Assembly: GCA_905331475.1 (NCBI GenBank)
Contig: CAJNYU010001576.1
Location: forward strand, 40,697 to 104,696
DNA length: 64,000 nucleotides
Direction: 5' to 3'
DNA from: Rotaria socialis
Taxonomy: Eukaryota; Rotifera; Eurotatoria; Philodinida; Philodinidae
The translations under genes were made by a program, and so were the position numbers. This document shows positions 1 through 14,500 of this stretch, in pieces. The notes under the pieces were generated by a model. It was not told the origin of the DNA, ran no database searches, and saw nothing but the letters and a program-made list of their open reading frames with translations. The first letter of the stretch is position 1; every line of letters starts with the position of its first letter.

Positions 1-783
1 ACGTATACGTTTAGGCAAAATGATAAAAGACCTACTGTCTAATACACTTTATTATCGATTATCGATTGACTTAAGTGAAAGAAAACTTAAAAGAAGTGTT
101 TATAATAATAATAATTGTAATCATACCTGACTGTTTTGCTCATATATCAATAGAAACGAAAAAATACATACTAGAATCAACTAGGTAGAAGGATTTATTT
201 TCTACACATTATGGCAGATCGATAAAAAAAGATCAGAAGTTATTTTCTTTTACCATATATAAAAACATTTCACAGAAATGATTGAGCCATGAGAGAAGAA
301 TATTTTTAGAAGAAATTCTCTTTTCTGTCATTTCTTCTTGTCATCATTTTATTGAATTCATGATATTTAACGAGATATAGCTAAGATAATTAACTTATTT
401 TTATTCAAGTTGTCTATACGGGCGCCGCGATTAACAAATTATGTCTATAGAATCTTTTATGAAAGCACATATTCAAGTGTAGAACACACGGATCGTATTT
501 TTCAACGAAGATAAAAACGTGAATAAACAGAAGATCTACATTTATTTTTACCTTTAGTTCTGCTTCTATTGTTTCTGTTAATGGAGGAGAAGATGCCTTG
601 TGCGTCACGACACGTCTACATGAATTTTTCATTTTAACATTACTAGTGATAGGCACGATTAATGACGGCATAGTAAAATAATGAATTGATATAAGGGGGA
701 AAAAATGAAAGTATGATATTGAATGACTACTGTATAATGAAAAAAAAGTGTCTCTTGAGGTATTCTCTCTTTTTCTCTCTCTG

Positions 784-852
784 TTGTTCTAAGCAAACAT
801 ATCACTCGAGTCTATTCTCTCTTCCGTGATATGTTTGTGTTGTTTAGAACAA
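784..852. repeat. 69-nt imperfect hairpin, pre-miRNA-like
   Basis: The outer arms TTGTTCTAA (784-792) and TTAGAACAA (844-852) pair over 9 bp. The inner arms CAAACATATCAC and GTGATATGTTTG pair over 12 bp around a loop of about 20 nt. The 3' arm has a few extra bases between the two stems, giving an asymmetric bulge. Length and loop fit an animal pre-miRNA, but no known seed was recognised and the strand cannot be told. Confidence 0.4.
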
Positions 853-2837
853 TGGTATTGCCGTTGTGAAATGAGATAGCGGAAGTGTATGTTTGTCACA
901 CATAAAATACGAGACAACATTGAAGTTGTACGCGAGCAGATGCTTTCTTTTCATTGATCAAATCGTTTGTCTGGGTAAATAGAGAGACATCGATTTCACG
1001 AAACAGAGATTTATTTAAAAAAACATTAAAATGCATTTCATTCAGATGATTATTGCTATTTTCGAACAGGAACATTTTGCTTTAATATACGAGAATTTTT
1101 TTTCTAAACTAATTTGAAATCTCTCAATAGACTTAATTGTATGCAGAGTTTTTGATAGAAACTCGTCTACATGCAATGCTTCACTAACACGAAACTCTAT
1201 TGTACCAATAGAAATTTTCTGTAGATATATTATTGATAGAATCGAAGATTTCATTATAAAGACGAAAAAAGAATTAAAATATTTACCTCATTCTCGTCGA
1301 TTGGCATTGTTGATTATTTAATAAATGTATAAAAGTATATCTGAAAAATCAAAATAATATATTTCATTATTCAAATTTTACCGAAAAAAAAGACAGAAAT
1401 AAAAATAGATAAGTGTATGCTTAAGTATAAACAGACTACGAATCAATGTTAATATAAGTGTCTTCTTGTTTTTATTCTGCTCGTTTTCTCACTCCAAATA
1501 TTGTCTATTAACACTGAGTTACTTCATGATGATCAATACTAATAAAAGTGAATGGTGTCAGTTACTAGTCGAAAACATCAATAGGTGGTAGATGGTATGG
1601 AATACTGGTATTTTTTACTGATACTATGTCTTATGTGTGTCAACAACATCTATTGACATTTTACTGATGGCAAAACAGAAGATTTTTCTCTTATTCTACG
1701 TAAGTTCAAACATATATCAATGTTATCTGTATTCACAAAATGGGTCAACTGTTCTGTTTTGGCTGATCTCATGAAAATAATGCAGATGATAGAACGAGAG
1801 TGAAAGAGAGCAAGAATAAGAGAAAAACAAACAAGAAAAAGATGCTACGGCAAAAGCAGAATACTATCATTATTTGTTTCAGCTGCTGTTTTATCTCTTT
1901 CCTGCTGACTCCGTCTTCTTCCTTCGCTGAATATGTACGTTGGAATGAAGAGATATTCTGAGAAGAAAAAAGATGAAGAATCGGGCAAATCGAACAAGAC
2001 AAGAAAAGATATTTGTCGTCGTTAGCATAAGAACGATAAAGAACAGAACATAAGCATAGGAACATCAACAATTTCTTCAAACATTTCGTATGAGCTCGTT
2101 TATCATATTCTTTTGTTTGACTTCTTTGAACTAAGCGACTAAAATAATTTTTCGAACTCTAAACTATTGATTTGTTTGTGTAAAGATTTCAAGTTATGAA
2201 TTTGATTAACAGACGACAAAGTGTTATGTTAATCAAAGATCTAGAATTATTATTTTATACCTACAGTAAAACTTTTATTAATAAAATCTAATTTGAATCC
2301 AAAGTAGTTTATTTTATAACCAAATAATTTGTTTTTCTAGATTTTAAATTCTATCTATGACCCCAATCTATTACAGATACTAAATAGCTATATTCTACAT
2401 GTAATTAGATGTTTCGGCAGTTTTCTCTCCTATATCTTTCGATAAGTTTCATGAATAATACTGTAAAAGATATTTATGCATATATAAATAGATTATGGGA
2501 GATAACTACGCAATAGAAAAAAGAAAAAAATATAGAATGGAGATCGATAGCTTATGCTGACAAGTTGTCACCGGTAGATCACGATCAGTATTGGTTAAGC
2601 CCTGCAGCAGATACAAAAAAACAGGAGCGACCAACTCGAAAGTTTTTCTTTTGCATCAGCATTGTTCCAGTTCAAGCAAAAACTACAACAGTTACACTAA
2701 TTTCAGAAAATTTTCAATTGATCAATTTCCAGCTGTCAACACTTTTGCTTGATTTATTTAATACAATAAAAATTAGGACCTGCAGAATTTCTTAGACATG
2801 CGCATATAGGACAACCGATAAAAATAACAAGTGCTTT

Positions 2838-2862
2838 ATCATCATCATCATCATCATCATCA
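2838..2862. repeat. (ATC)n microsatellite
   Basis: About eight consecutive ATC/TCA trinucleotides. Read on the minus strand they give an Asp run inside a spurious open frame at 2754-3050. Confidence 0.9.
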
Positions 2863-5490
2863 TAGTTGTCGCCATCTTTTTCATTTATAGTTATTACTAG
2901 AAGTAAATAGTTCGTTTTAAATAGAAGTCTATCAAGAGTTTTAAAATTATAGAAAAACTTTTTCAAAGCTGAAATTTTGCAATACGAACATAATAGGTTT
3001 ACGTTATTGAATGTACATTGAAAAACAAAAGACCCTAGAGACTTTAACAAAATCTCTCGAATCCCATTAGAATTCTATAGCTCAGAGGATTACGAAATAA
3101 TTTGTCAACGCTTTCTTTTAATGCGAAAAAAGCCTAGTCACAATTCAATAAAACCAACATATTTGGAACAGAATTCTAGAACTATAATAGTACAAGATCA
3201 ACTTCGTGATGAGAATTTTCTCTCGTCTGAAAATTAATTTTTTCCTAGGATTCAAAGAGATCAGAATTCGAATAGAATATCACGATGGTTTGTAGAATAC
3301 TAAGATGAAAGAAGGCATGGCCATTTTCTAACTGACAAAAATTTGCTAATAATAACAAAACATTACAAATACTTGGTAGAAGTCTTCATCTCGTCATATA
3401 AGACAATGCTTACCGCAGACATATTTTTGTGCTTGAACAACATTGTTGAATCACAAGACGAAATGGTTATATAGCTATTAAAATTTTAAATTCCATCAAA
3501 GCTTTGATAGAATTCTTTAATTGTCAATAGAAAAGTAGATAGTAAGTGTTTATGGCTATCTCTTGAATAAGACGTTGAACAAAATTCTAACGTAATTCTA
3601 ACAATATTAAAGAGAGCGATGCCATGGTATAATTAATCTATGAGGCTTCAAGGGAACCAAGTGCTCATAGGTTAAACTAGATCATTATTATATATTGTAC
3701 TAACAGGAATCCATTGTTTTAGGCTACAGATAATTTTGCCATCAATAAACTTGAAAGTTAGAAAAGATATAAAAACCTAAGTATTAACCAATAGGAGTAT
3801 GATTCAAACCAATAAACACATCCTTGGCTTCCAGGGCTGACAGATAATTTATCTTCTCTTCATGGAATCTACTAATTCGAGATAATCCTTCATCATAAAA
3901 GGATAAAAATGCCACATGTCTCCGAAGTTATAAAGCATAGAAAATTATGTGTTACTCAGTTCTACTTAACTTCCAAAGTCTGTATGCAAATTCAAGATAT
4001 TGCATAATCCACATTCAATAGCCACTGCTTAGTAAACAACAGGGATAAAATCGGTTTAGATTTTACGAAATTTTTAACCAAACCGAGACGAACTTAATTC
4101 AGTCCATCTCAGTTAAACATGTTAGTAAAAATGTCTGATGGCAAACTGAACTTATTTTCGAAAAAAAAGCATTCTGTGATGAGCTAACACATTTTTATTA
4201 GAATCTGCGAACTAGTCTCAATTTCAGCAGATACTATATTGACAATAGTACGTACTACGTACTATTTACGTTTGCTAAAAAAAATGATATTCTGAATTGA
4301 AAGAAAAAGAATAGAATTCTCTTGAGCAAAATGATTCATCATTCATCTACTCAACAACAAATATAAGAAGTCAATCAAAATTCTGCTAAATTTTGTGAAA
4401 TCCTAAGTTCATCCTGAAGTACCAGATGGATCACATCCTTTTGTGTGTGTCTGAACTAGAAGCATATACATTGACCAATAATTCAATTAATAACTAATAA
4501 TTGAAAAGAAACTACATGAATACGCAAAGTTCTGAATTCTTTCTATGGAGATGTCGTGATTATTTTTTGATTCCTGATATATTAATGAGACAAATTCAGT
4601 GTAAGATTAAAGTTTATAAGAGTAGTATTTTCAAATGAATTAATGAAAATATGACTCATCCATGGCAATAACTGTGTTCATGTTGCATTTCTCAAAACCA
4701 GTGATAGATTTCAGATAAAATATATTGAAAATTTTTTATTCGGATGTTATCAGTAATACATGACGTGAGACAAGCTATTATCTTCATTTCAACGTCGACA
4801 ACAACGATTTTGTTCTTATTTATTTTATTATAGGTAGATTATGTTGAATACATACGCTTCTCATTCTTGTTTTTTCAGTTAATTCCTTTGCTTCTTCATT
4901 TACGTTGTAATTTAAACATACATTTTTAGAATAAAATAAAATACAGCAGAATCATAAACTCTAAAATAGTCTATGAAATTGAGAGGTTATTAAATAAAAG
5001 AAAGGTTATGGTGATAGGTCTTCAGCAAATGAATTTATTATTTCTTAGTTTTTCTGGAATACTATAAATATCTAACGCAATGAATTAAATCATCTTACAA
5101 TTTTTCTGGCAGGAAAAATATACATCCTAGTGTTACTGTTTTTTTTCTAATCTCAATTATAATCGATTCGAAACTGTGCCTTCATAAATCAACTTTTACT
5201 GCTTTCTTTTTTATTAATGAAATGTTCCAAGCAGAGTTTCTTCACTTATTGTCAATGATAACTGAAATTAGTCATTAGAATCAAATTAATTATAAAGAAT
5301 TAAAGACTTCAACAGATACTTGATCTATATAATTCTTTATAGCTAGAATTTTATTGATTTTTTCTGCAAAAATGAAGATTATAGTTCAGAAGAATAAAAT
5401 ATATATTTAAAATAGACAAACAAAATATTCTTTTTCATTGCAAGAATACTTTGATAATTAAATCTAATTCAGAAAAATAGATTCATCTAT

Positions 5491-6580
5491 TCAATTATTA
5501 TCGTTCGGTGAATAATTAATTAAAATTCTATTTTCATAATCTCTTATTTCTTCAATTCTATAGCCTGATCCATCAATAATACCAAAAGTATCATTAAGTT
5601 CATCGAATTTATCTTCACCAATTATTTTAAATACATTATAAAGTTGACATAATGTTCGATAACGATGAAAGTATTCTAAACAATCTCGATCATTCTGTGG
5701 CCACCGTTCATCAAGTTCATGTATACTAACAAGACTCATTGGACAACGACCTTCATGCGTTTCCCAATTTTGATTATGTGCTGATAAACTTGGTTCAGCT
5801 TGATCATCTACTAAACACTCTTCTTCTTTCATTCCACATAGATAACACCAATTAAGTCCACATCGTTCACAAACCATATGCGTACAGCCATCATCTTTTA
5901 GACCTTTTAATTGACAATGAGGACAATGCTGTTGAGATCCTATTTCAATGGCTTTTTCAATCATTTCTTTATATGAATGCAGTTCAATACATTGAGATCG
6001 ATGCATTGATTCATCACTATCGTCTATGATATTATGAAGGCATATCAAACACGATCGTTTACCACAAGATGGGTGTTGACAAGTAAAAAAATAGAGAGGA
6101 CATGCATCAGTTGTATGAATTTCAAGATAAGGACAAAATGGGCCTATGAAAAATAGAATAAATCGTCTTTTTTAAAACGAATAACGTGTTCAAATACTTG
6201 CATTGTGCTAATCTTTCATTTTCTCCAAGACAATCCTTTGACCAAAATAAAGGAAGAACACATGCTATGAATTTTTCATAGTTTTCTTGTTTCATAAATA
6301 TTCGATCAATTTCTATTGGATCGAACGGATATTGACATGAACCACATGGTAATGGATAATTGAAAATAGGTTGAGCAAACATTATTTCTAACATCACATT
6401 TATGCACGTATTGCAAGTCCGTTTGTTACATTTCATGTTCTTACATGTAAGTCTAGTTTCACCATCGTGAATTACTGATTCACATGTACAACATTTTATA
6501 GCAATTATTTCCTGAGATGGTGTCGTCGTCGTTTCTACCGAAGGCGATGATTTATTTTGACTTTCACTTTCGCTAGACAT
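5491..6580 (-). CDS. RBR (RING-IBR-RING) E3 ubiquitin ligase-like protein
   Basis: Two exons, 6202-6580 and 5491-6143, give 343 residues. Cysteines start at C30/C31/C33 (RING1-like, to about residue 85). An IBR-like Cys cluster follows (C127, C130, C141, C148, C153, C158, C161). Next is a Rcat/RING2 with CPHC at 200-203, then GCTHMVC at 212-218 and CxxC pairs to C229. C213 sits where RBR ligases carry the catalytic Cys that takes ubiquitin from E2, so ligase activity is likely but inferred. The 58-bp intron (6144-6201) begins GCAAGT and ends TAG, a GC-AG intron. The ordinary GT four bases downstream gives a premature stop, whereas the GC donor joins a Cys codon that completes CPFC. The start is the first ATG, followed by a Ser/Thr-rich N-terminus. 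No neighbour shares an obvious function. Confidence 0.85.
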
Positions 6581-8586
6581 TGCGTTATCATATGGTCAAA
6601 TTGATTAAAAATAAATACCAGAATGCATCAAATAAAAATATTCGTTTTCTTTTTCTATTGCAAACATGAAGTATTTATAGTCGACAGGTTTCGATGGAGT
6701 GTCATCACCTTTTTTGAGAATATAATGAGTCTTCTGACCGTATTATTACCATTTAAGGTGATGCAAACTATACAAAAATGCGTCATCATGAATCATAAGT
6801 AAAATTTCAGCATCATTACGCAAGTACAACTGTAGTCACTTAATCAATACAAAAGACAATAAAATGAAACTATTGCGAGTTCAAATATGAAACATTGATG
6901 ATCAATAAAAACAAGAAGAATATCAAAAACCACCGGATGATTACTTCTGTTATATTTTAGTAATTCATATTGAAAATGTTTTCGTTCAATTTTCATTCCT
7001 CTATATGTACATATAATGTTAATTGATATAATGGCTTTATCAATTATATTTATTGATGGAAAAGTTAATACAACTCTTAATGCATTAATTTTTATTTTGA
7101 TTAGAAATATTTGCAATACAAGTCCAGCTGTTGGATGAGTTTTAGTGCAAAATATCAATCTTTACAAGAGAATTCCATCGATAATACATGATCATAATAC
7201 TATGTGATTAATAATGTGTAAAGAACAAAGCATAGAACGAGAAAGGTGTGAGTCAAAAAATAATGTAATCGAATACAAGGAAGTTTTCCTACAAAACTCG
7301 TTGCTGAGATATTATGGTAACTATTGTAATGATATTCAATAAAGAAAAAGCGTTTTTCTTCTCTTAAAGACATGAATTTTCAGTATTTAGAAAATTCTAA
7401 TTTTTATTTTTCTAATCAAACTACTAATTATGATGTTTATTTTGTCAAATCTGTTGCTTATTTCGTCGTATTTCTTCAGTAAGTGCATCGTGTTGTCGCG
7501 ATAATTATTGGATCTTATTGAGAAACTTGTTACTATATAGAACCTAAGAGTTTACTTATTCAAATATTTTCGAATCTTTCTGATAAGTTTTTGTTATTAA
7601 TCATTAATGATGTGAATTAAATGTTGCTTTCTGTAGTCAGGCATGAAAAGAAATTAATTCAATTTATGTGAACTTGAATAGATAAGCAACAAGATAATTT
7701 AAGGATTCTTTTTGAATTCGTATCAAATCAGCAATATGACTGCAGTAACTAATAGAACACAGTGAAATATGCGATTGTTTAATGGAAAGACTCCTTTGTA
7801 ATTCCTAATTATGTAATCAAGTTGAATGATCTTGTGAATGCAAATGAACAAATGAAGAATTCTTGTTACGAAACATCAAATGCAAATGAATAAAGGTTAT
7901 TGTATGAACAGAATCAAGTGTTTGTATATTTTACTGTAGAAATTCTATGACACATACCGTTTTTATTTTTTCAACAGACAGAAAACTAAATAATTAGAAG
8001 AAACTTTTGACTAAATCAGTAATATCGAGAAAGACAAAAAATTTTTAAATCTATATTTCCTCATGCATGAATAATAATTGATTAAAGAAGCCTGTAGCAT
8101 TAGAATATTGTTCACTATGAAAGATTTAATACTTGGAATAGAAATTAAAAGAATTCATCTAGATAGGTAAAAAAAGATCAAGTTTAGAAGAGGATCCGTG
8201 AGACCAATAGTAAATAAAACAGCTAACACTATCTCAGATAAACATACACTGTTTTTGTTTTCTCCCTTAATAGTCGTCCCGTCATCGTATTTTGTTGTAA
8301 TAACATCATGTATGACCGATAATCTTAAAAATATATATTTTTATCTGCTGCTATATTATTTTTATTTTTTTTTTTCGATATAAAGTTTTGAACAAGCTTG
8401 AAAGAATAAAACGATGAATATGATATTTAGACTAATCTTTAAAAATTTGTAAAGCTTTTCATAGAATGCACACAATAAAAATAGGGTAGCAAGTGAACAA
8501 CTACAAAAAAAATAAGAAAACACCTATTGTTACGGTAGATAAGAATATTTTCACTTTTACATTTTTGATCTTGTTCATCTGAGTTT
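6581..8586. other. Intergenic region between RBR gene and myosin 3' end
   Basis: AT-rich sequence of about 2 kb. An open frame at 6844-7158 (minus) encodes a hydrophobic peptide of biased composition that I do not recognise. The part next to 8586 should contain the 3' untranslated region of the RBR gene's upstream neighbour, the myosin gene. No repeat or RNA gene was seen. Confidence 0.5.
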
Positions 8587-11500
8587 TTAACGTTGACGAA
8601 CTGAACTAGCACGCATTGTTGAACCTACTCGTGTTGTTGTTGATTCGCGTACTTCATGCTAAAAATAAAAGTATTGTAAGTTATTGGATTGAAATAAACA
8701 TATTAACTTACAGATTCAGTGGTGCGACCTACACTGATCGATGTTCGACTTTTAGCACGTATTTTTCCAAGTTGATTTTCAGCTAAATCAGCACGTTCAG
8801 CTGACTCTTCTACAAGAAACAAAAAAAACAAATTCAGTGTATAAATTCATTTTGTTTTATATTAAACTCACCAAGGTCTGTTTGAACTTTACGAAATTTA
8901 GCCAAATTAAGTGCAGCAATTTCCTCTGAAAAGGAAAAAGAATTGTCAATTAAAATAATGATTGTTGAAACAAAACAAAGAGTTATTTACCAGCTTCTTC
9001 GACTTGGCGTTTATACACTTTAATTTTGGATTGTAATTTTTCAGTAAGATCTTGTAAACGCACTTGATTCTTACGATCTTCTTCAGTTTGAAATGCAAGC
9101 TCTTTCAAACGTCGATCGTTTTTGCGTAATTCTTTAAGTGTTTCTTGATGGCGATTTTGTTCTAACTCATTTTCACTTTCTAATTCATGAATCTAAATAA
9201 ATAGAAAATCGAAATTGATTTTTTTAAATTTAAATCCAAAAATCAGTATAATTTACGCGTTGTTCAAGTTTAATAATAATACGTTTTCCACCTTTAAGTG
9301 CATTAGCTTCAGATTCATCAAGGCGTACTTGAAGATCTCTAACTTGCTGTTCAAGACCTTTACGTAATCGTTCAACTTGTAAAGTATGTTCTTGTTCTTG
9401 ACGTAATTCTTCAACGAGACGTGAAGCATCAATGCTGGCTTTCTTAGTACGTTCTTCACTATTCTTAAGTTCACTAACAGCTTCATCTAAATCAGCTTGC
9501 ATAGCAGAAATAGTTGATTCAAGTTGTCGTCGTTGTGAAGCTAAGGTAGCATTTTGTGTGCTTACATCACTGATACGATCAGCTGCATCGTGTAATTCGC
9601 TTTCTGCTGCTTTACGAGCACGTTCAGCTTGTTCTAAAGCTGTACGTAATTCTTCAAGTTCAGCCGTTATAAGAATAGCACGACGTTCAGATGCAGCAGC
9701 GAGTTCGCGAGCTTCATCACGTTGTCGTTGTTCTTCTTCAATTTGTGTTTGCAATTCAGTAATATGTTGTTGAAGGCGTTTTAATGTTTTTTGTAGATCA
9801 GCATTTGCACGATTGGCATGATCAAGTGCAACTTCAAGTTGATTGATATCGGTCTCAAGTTTCTTTTTCTAAATCGGTAATAGTACATAAATATATTATA
9901 TTTAACTTTTTAAATTTTCTGTTTCTACTTGTTTAAGTGCTTCAGCTTTTGATCGGGATTCAGCTTCTAAACTAGCTTGCATTGATTCGAGTGCACGTTG
10001 ATGATTACGTCTTGTATTTTCAAATTCTTCTTCTTTTTCATGAAGTCGTCGATCAATTTCTTGTCGAACAGTGCTTAATTCTAATTGAACACGAAGTACT
10101 TTGGCTTCTTCTTGTTCAAGCGATGATTCAGCATCTTCTAATGCAGCTTGTAATTCTTCTTTTTCTAATTCAGCTCGTTTACGAGCTTTTTCTAATTCAT
10201 GAACGTTTTTACCACCATCGCTTAATTGATCAATAAGATCCTAAATAAAAGCAAAGTAATACGTTAGTTTTTCAATTTTTAACATATATCGAAAAACAAA
10301 AGCCCGATGAGAACTAACCTTGATTTCATCCGCCAAATTTCGGTTTTCTTTACGAAGTGATTCAATTTGTTCATGTGATTCTTCATATTGTGTTTTAAGT
10401 TTAAATAATTCAGTTGAGAAGTTTCGTGATTCTTTTTGTGATATTTCAAGTTCAACAGTGATATCTTCACATTTTTGTTTCCATTCAATAATCAATTTAT
10501 CGAATTGTTTCTGTTTCTTATCCATAGCAGATGCATCTTAACAAAATGAAACAGAAAAGAAATAATGTTTATAAATATATTCTAAGCTAAGATATTAATT
10601 TACTCGAATTAGCACGTTCAACATCAACCATAAGATCTTCAACTTCACCTTGAAGACGTACTTTAACTTTTTCTAACGCATTACATTTGTTCAATGCAGC
10701 TTCAACTTGTTCTTCAGCTTCATTTAATTTCGAAGCCAATTTTCGTTTAGCTTCTTCAAGTTCTTCACTACGAGCAACACCTAAAAGATAATATATTTTC
10801 ATATGTATATGTATAAATATATATTATTATAATAGAGTAACTTTCGTATCAATAAAATTTACCTTCAGACTCAAAACGAGTTCTCCATTGTTGTACTTCA
10901 GAGCTAAGTCTGGTAACTTGCTTTTGAAGTTCACTTCTAGCTTCTAGTTCTTCATCAAGTTGTTCACGTGATTGTTCAAGATCCGATGTTAAATTACGTA
11001 TTTGAGAATCTAAAGAAATATTCATAACATTATTTTATCTTGGAATCAAATTATGTAACTCGAATTTCTATAATTTTTATCTTTTTCTCGAGATTAAATG
11101 TAACGAAAATTACAAAAACAAATTGACCCATTGTCTATGCATGTTTACGTTCGTCAAAAATGAATGACTTAACTAGACAATGATTAGAGTAATTTAACTT
11201 CTCTATAAGCAATGTAGTTTTATCTACAAAGACCTTTCAATTCCTATATGAGAAACTCTATTAAACCACCAAAGGCTATGATCAAGAGCATTCATTTCTT
11301 GTAAAATTGTTTTTCCCTAACTACATGGCTATCATTTAGTTGGTATAAACTATATTGTAAATGAATAAACAAATTAAATATGCATATAAACTCTTCTGTT
11401 AAAATATCAATTTATCGATCTCAAAAGAATGTTTTCCTTGCTATTCTTCTATTTATCATACGTAAACATCATTCTGTTAGTAATTTCTTCAAAATTTAGC

Positions 11501-14500
11501 TACATGCTCTATCCATTTTTATCGTACTTCATTCATTATAACGATACGAAGAAATAAATAATATAAATTGAAATCTTTTAAAATATACTCACTAACTGAT
11601 CCTTTGCCACGTAATTCATCATCAAGTGATCGTTTAACTTCATCAAGTTGTTGTTGCAATGTTGTTTTAGATTTATTTAAAGTGACAATTTGAACTTCAA
11701 GTTCTTCAACTTGTCGAATTATGGTTGTATTTTCAACAATTAGTTTTGTTCTAATTTGAGTTAATTCAACTACTTGTCTGCTTTGATCATCAAGTTTAAC
11801 TTGAATATCATTTAGTTGTTGTTCAAGTTGTTTCGAAAGTTTCTCAGCAGCTACTTTGCCTTTTTGTACATGTTCAATCTGAGTACGTACATCATCTAAT
11901 TCAGATTTAACTGCATGCTTTTCTTTTTCTAATTTGTTCTTCAATTTTTGTAATTGATCAATTTGTTCACCCATTTCTTCAAATGAAAGAAAAAGAAAAA
12001 ACATAGAGTTGTTGAAAGTGTGCGATTTGAAGAATACAAAAAAAAACACAACCCCAGATTATCTTACCGGTTACAGCATCTTGATGTTTCTTTCTTAATT
12101 GTGCAGCTGTAGCTTCATGTTGAAGATTAGCTTCTTCTAAGTCTCGACGAAGTTTTTGTAATTCTGTTTCTCGTTTCTTATTCATTTCAACTTGTGATGT
12201 TGTTGCACCACCAGCTTCTTCCAATCGATCATTCATTTCGTCGATTTCTCTTGCTAAATCAGCTCGTTGTTTTTCTGTTTTAGCTTTGGCTTGTCGTTCA
12301 TTTTGAACTTCTTCTTCTACTTCTTCAATACGTGCTTGTAATTCTTTTATCTTCTTGCTAAGATTTGTTGCTTGTCCCTGTTCATCTTCAAGACGTCCTC
12401 CCATCTGTTGAATTTCTTGATCTTTACGTTTAAGGGCTTCTTGTAATTCACGTTTCGAGTTATCTAATTCTTCTAGGTTAGTTTGTAAAGTTTTCAAATC
12501 TGTTTCAAGTTTACGTTTTGATTTATCTAAATCAGCACGACCCTTCTTTTCACGTTCTAAACCATCTTCTAATTCATCAAGAGTTTGTTCAAGCTTAGCT
12601 TTCAATTTATTTAAATGATTAACTTTATCTTCTTCAGCTTGTAATTGTTCAGTTGTTTTAGTATTTTGTTCTTCAAGACGTTTACGTTCACGGGTTATTT
12701 TGGCAATGGTTTCATCTTGATGAGCAACTTCATCTTGTAATGTATGAATTTGATTATCACGTATTTTACATTCATTTTCAGATTTTTGCAAATTTACACG
12801 CATATCATCGATATCTTTCTTCAAACTATCCATATCATGTTCTAGTTTCTTTTTCTTATTATTCAACTGTTGAGCATTTTCTTCTTCTTGACCGAATCTG
12901 TCTTCTAATTCTTTGATTTGTTGTTCAAGATCAGCCTTTTGTGTTACTAAAAATACAATAATATTATGGCAACTTGTAAGAACTGATCAAATATATATAT
13001 ATACATATTGAGATGTCGAATTTCTAAATTGATAAATTTTCCTAGCTGAGCTAAAATTATTTAATGATATTTATTATCGTTTCTGGTGAAATTCACAAAC
13101 AGCAGAAAAGTGTAGGTTTTAAGGTTGGATAAAACTTTTCAATAATTTTCTGCTTGGAATAAAGTTTACACCAGATAAATTATCAAGACATTCTCTGATC
13201 AATATGCAATTAGACAAAACTGATATGTTCATTGTAATTAGCTCACAGCGATAGTTTTTCAATCGCTAATCTAAAGTTGCTTTTTTCTTTTTACAATATA
13301 GAATATTATGGAATAGTATTCTTTGTTAAAAGTATACAACATAAGATAAAAGAAGATCTTGAAAAGAATCGAATTCAAAAGATTTAGGTTCAATGTGTGA
13401 CATAGGGATGTGATTCAAAATGGATTGCATTAATTAGAATTTATATTAGAATTCATGCTGTTAAAATAAACTTACTTAAACGTGTGAAACGTTCTTCGGC
13501 TTCTGCTGAACCAACTCTTTCCGATTCTAATTGTTGAAGTAAATCATTCTTTTCTGAAAAATAATTTAAAAAAAATAATGACAATAAGATAAATAAGATA
13601 AATAATAAAAGTTACTGTTTTAGATTCTCTTACCTCGAATTAACTTTGTATTATTATCTTCAACTTCTTTTCTTAATTTTTCTTCTTTTTCTAAATTCTC
13701 TTTGAGTGTTTTAAATTCTTCTTCGAGTTTTTTCATTTCTTCTTCTTGTCTAGCAACAGATAATAATGGTTTAACTTTTGTATATAATTTCCACCATGGC
13801 CAATTACGTAATGATAAATATTTACGACAATTACGTTGTAATACAGTTAAAGCTATGCGTCTCTCTAACATTTTTTTGTATTCTTTCTTCATAAGATAAC
13901 CACGAATTTGTCCTTGTAAAGCAGAAATAATTTTTGATAAAGCCATGTCACGCATATCTTCTAATTGACCCAATGTGCCTGCTCTAAAGAAAACTTTTGT
14001 TGAACCACAACGATATAACTCTTCAGCCAATTGACAGTCTTTAAGGATATTTTCTGTTGCTTTTTTGGCATCAACAAAACCTTTTGGAATAGCATTTGGT
14101 GCCAAAATTGAATAACGTTGTTTGAATTCCGAATAGATCATTCGATTTGGAAAACCTTTACGACAAATACGAATACCTTCGAGTACACCGTTACATGTGA
14201 GTTGATGCATTACCAAATGTGAATCAAGTACACCACCAGTCTTGATTTCATTTGGAATGATACAACGAACAAAGTGAGGATGGGTTTGTTTCAAGTTGGT
14301 CATTAATTTATTTAATTGTTCCTGAAGAAAAATTCAATTATGAAGAGAATTATTATTGCCTTGTCATAGAAAAAAAAAACTTACACGATGTGTAGCTGAA
14401 ATTGTTTGCATACTACCACCACCTTTCTTTTTACCGCCACCACCTTTACCACCAGTAGCTTCTTCTTCAACAACATCAGCAAAGAAATGACAGAGAAGAG

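Larger units (their letters stand above)
1..5490. other. Gene-free AT-rich region
   Basis: I recognise no protein-coding gene here. Short open frames (for example 414-671, 1769-2080 and 2565-3050) have no recognisable motif, no convincing splice partners, and in part come from simple repeats such as the (ATC)n run near 2838-2862. The one structured item is a strong hairpin at 784-852, listed separately. Some of the left end could be regulatory or untranslated sequence of a gene outside the window. Confidence 0.5.

Noticed and set aside
1769..2080. Frame with a signal-peptide-like start
   Set aside because: Low-complexity hydrophobic tail, no homology I recognise, no splice support.
2754..3050. 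98-residue frame with an Asp run
   Set aside because: The run is the (ATC)n microsatellite and the rest has no motif.
3050..3100. TAGCTCAGAGG, similar to a tRNA D-arm box
   Set aside because: No matching acceptor stem, anticodon arm or T-loop at the right spacing.
6144..6197. Ordinary GT-AG intron in the RBR gene
   Set aside because: The GT donor produces a stop shortly after the junction and breaks the IBR cysteine pattern; the GC donor does not.
9432..9773. Ser/Arg-rich plus-strand frame
   Set aside because: Antisense shadow of the myosin rod; the same applies to 9982-10236, 10320-10541 and 13702-13899.
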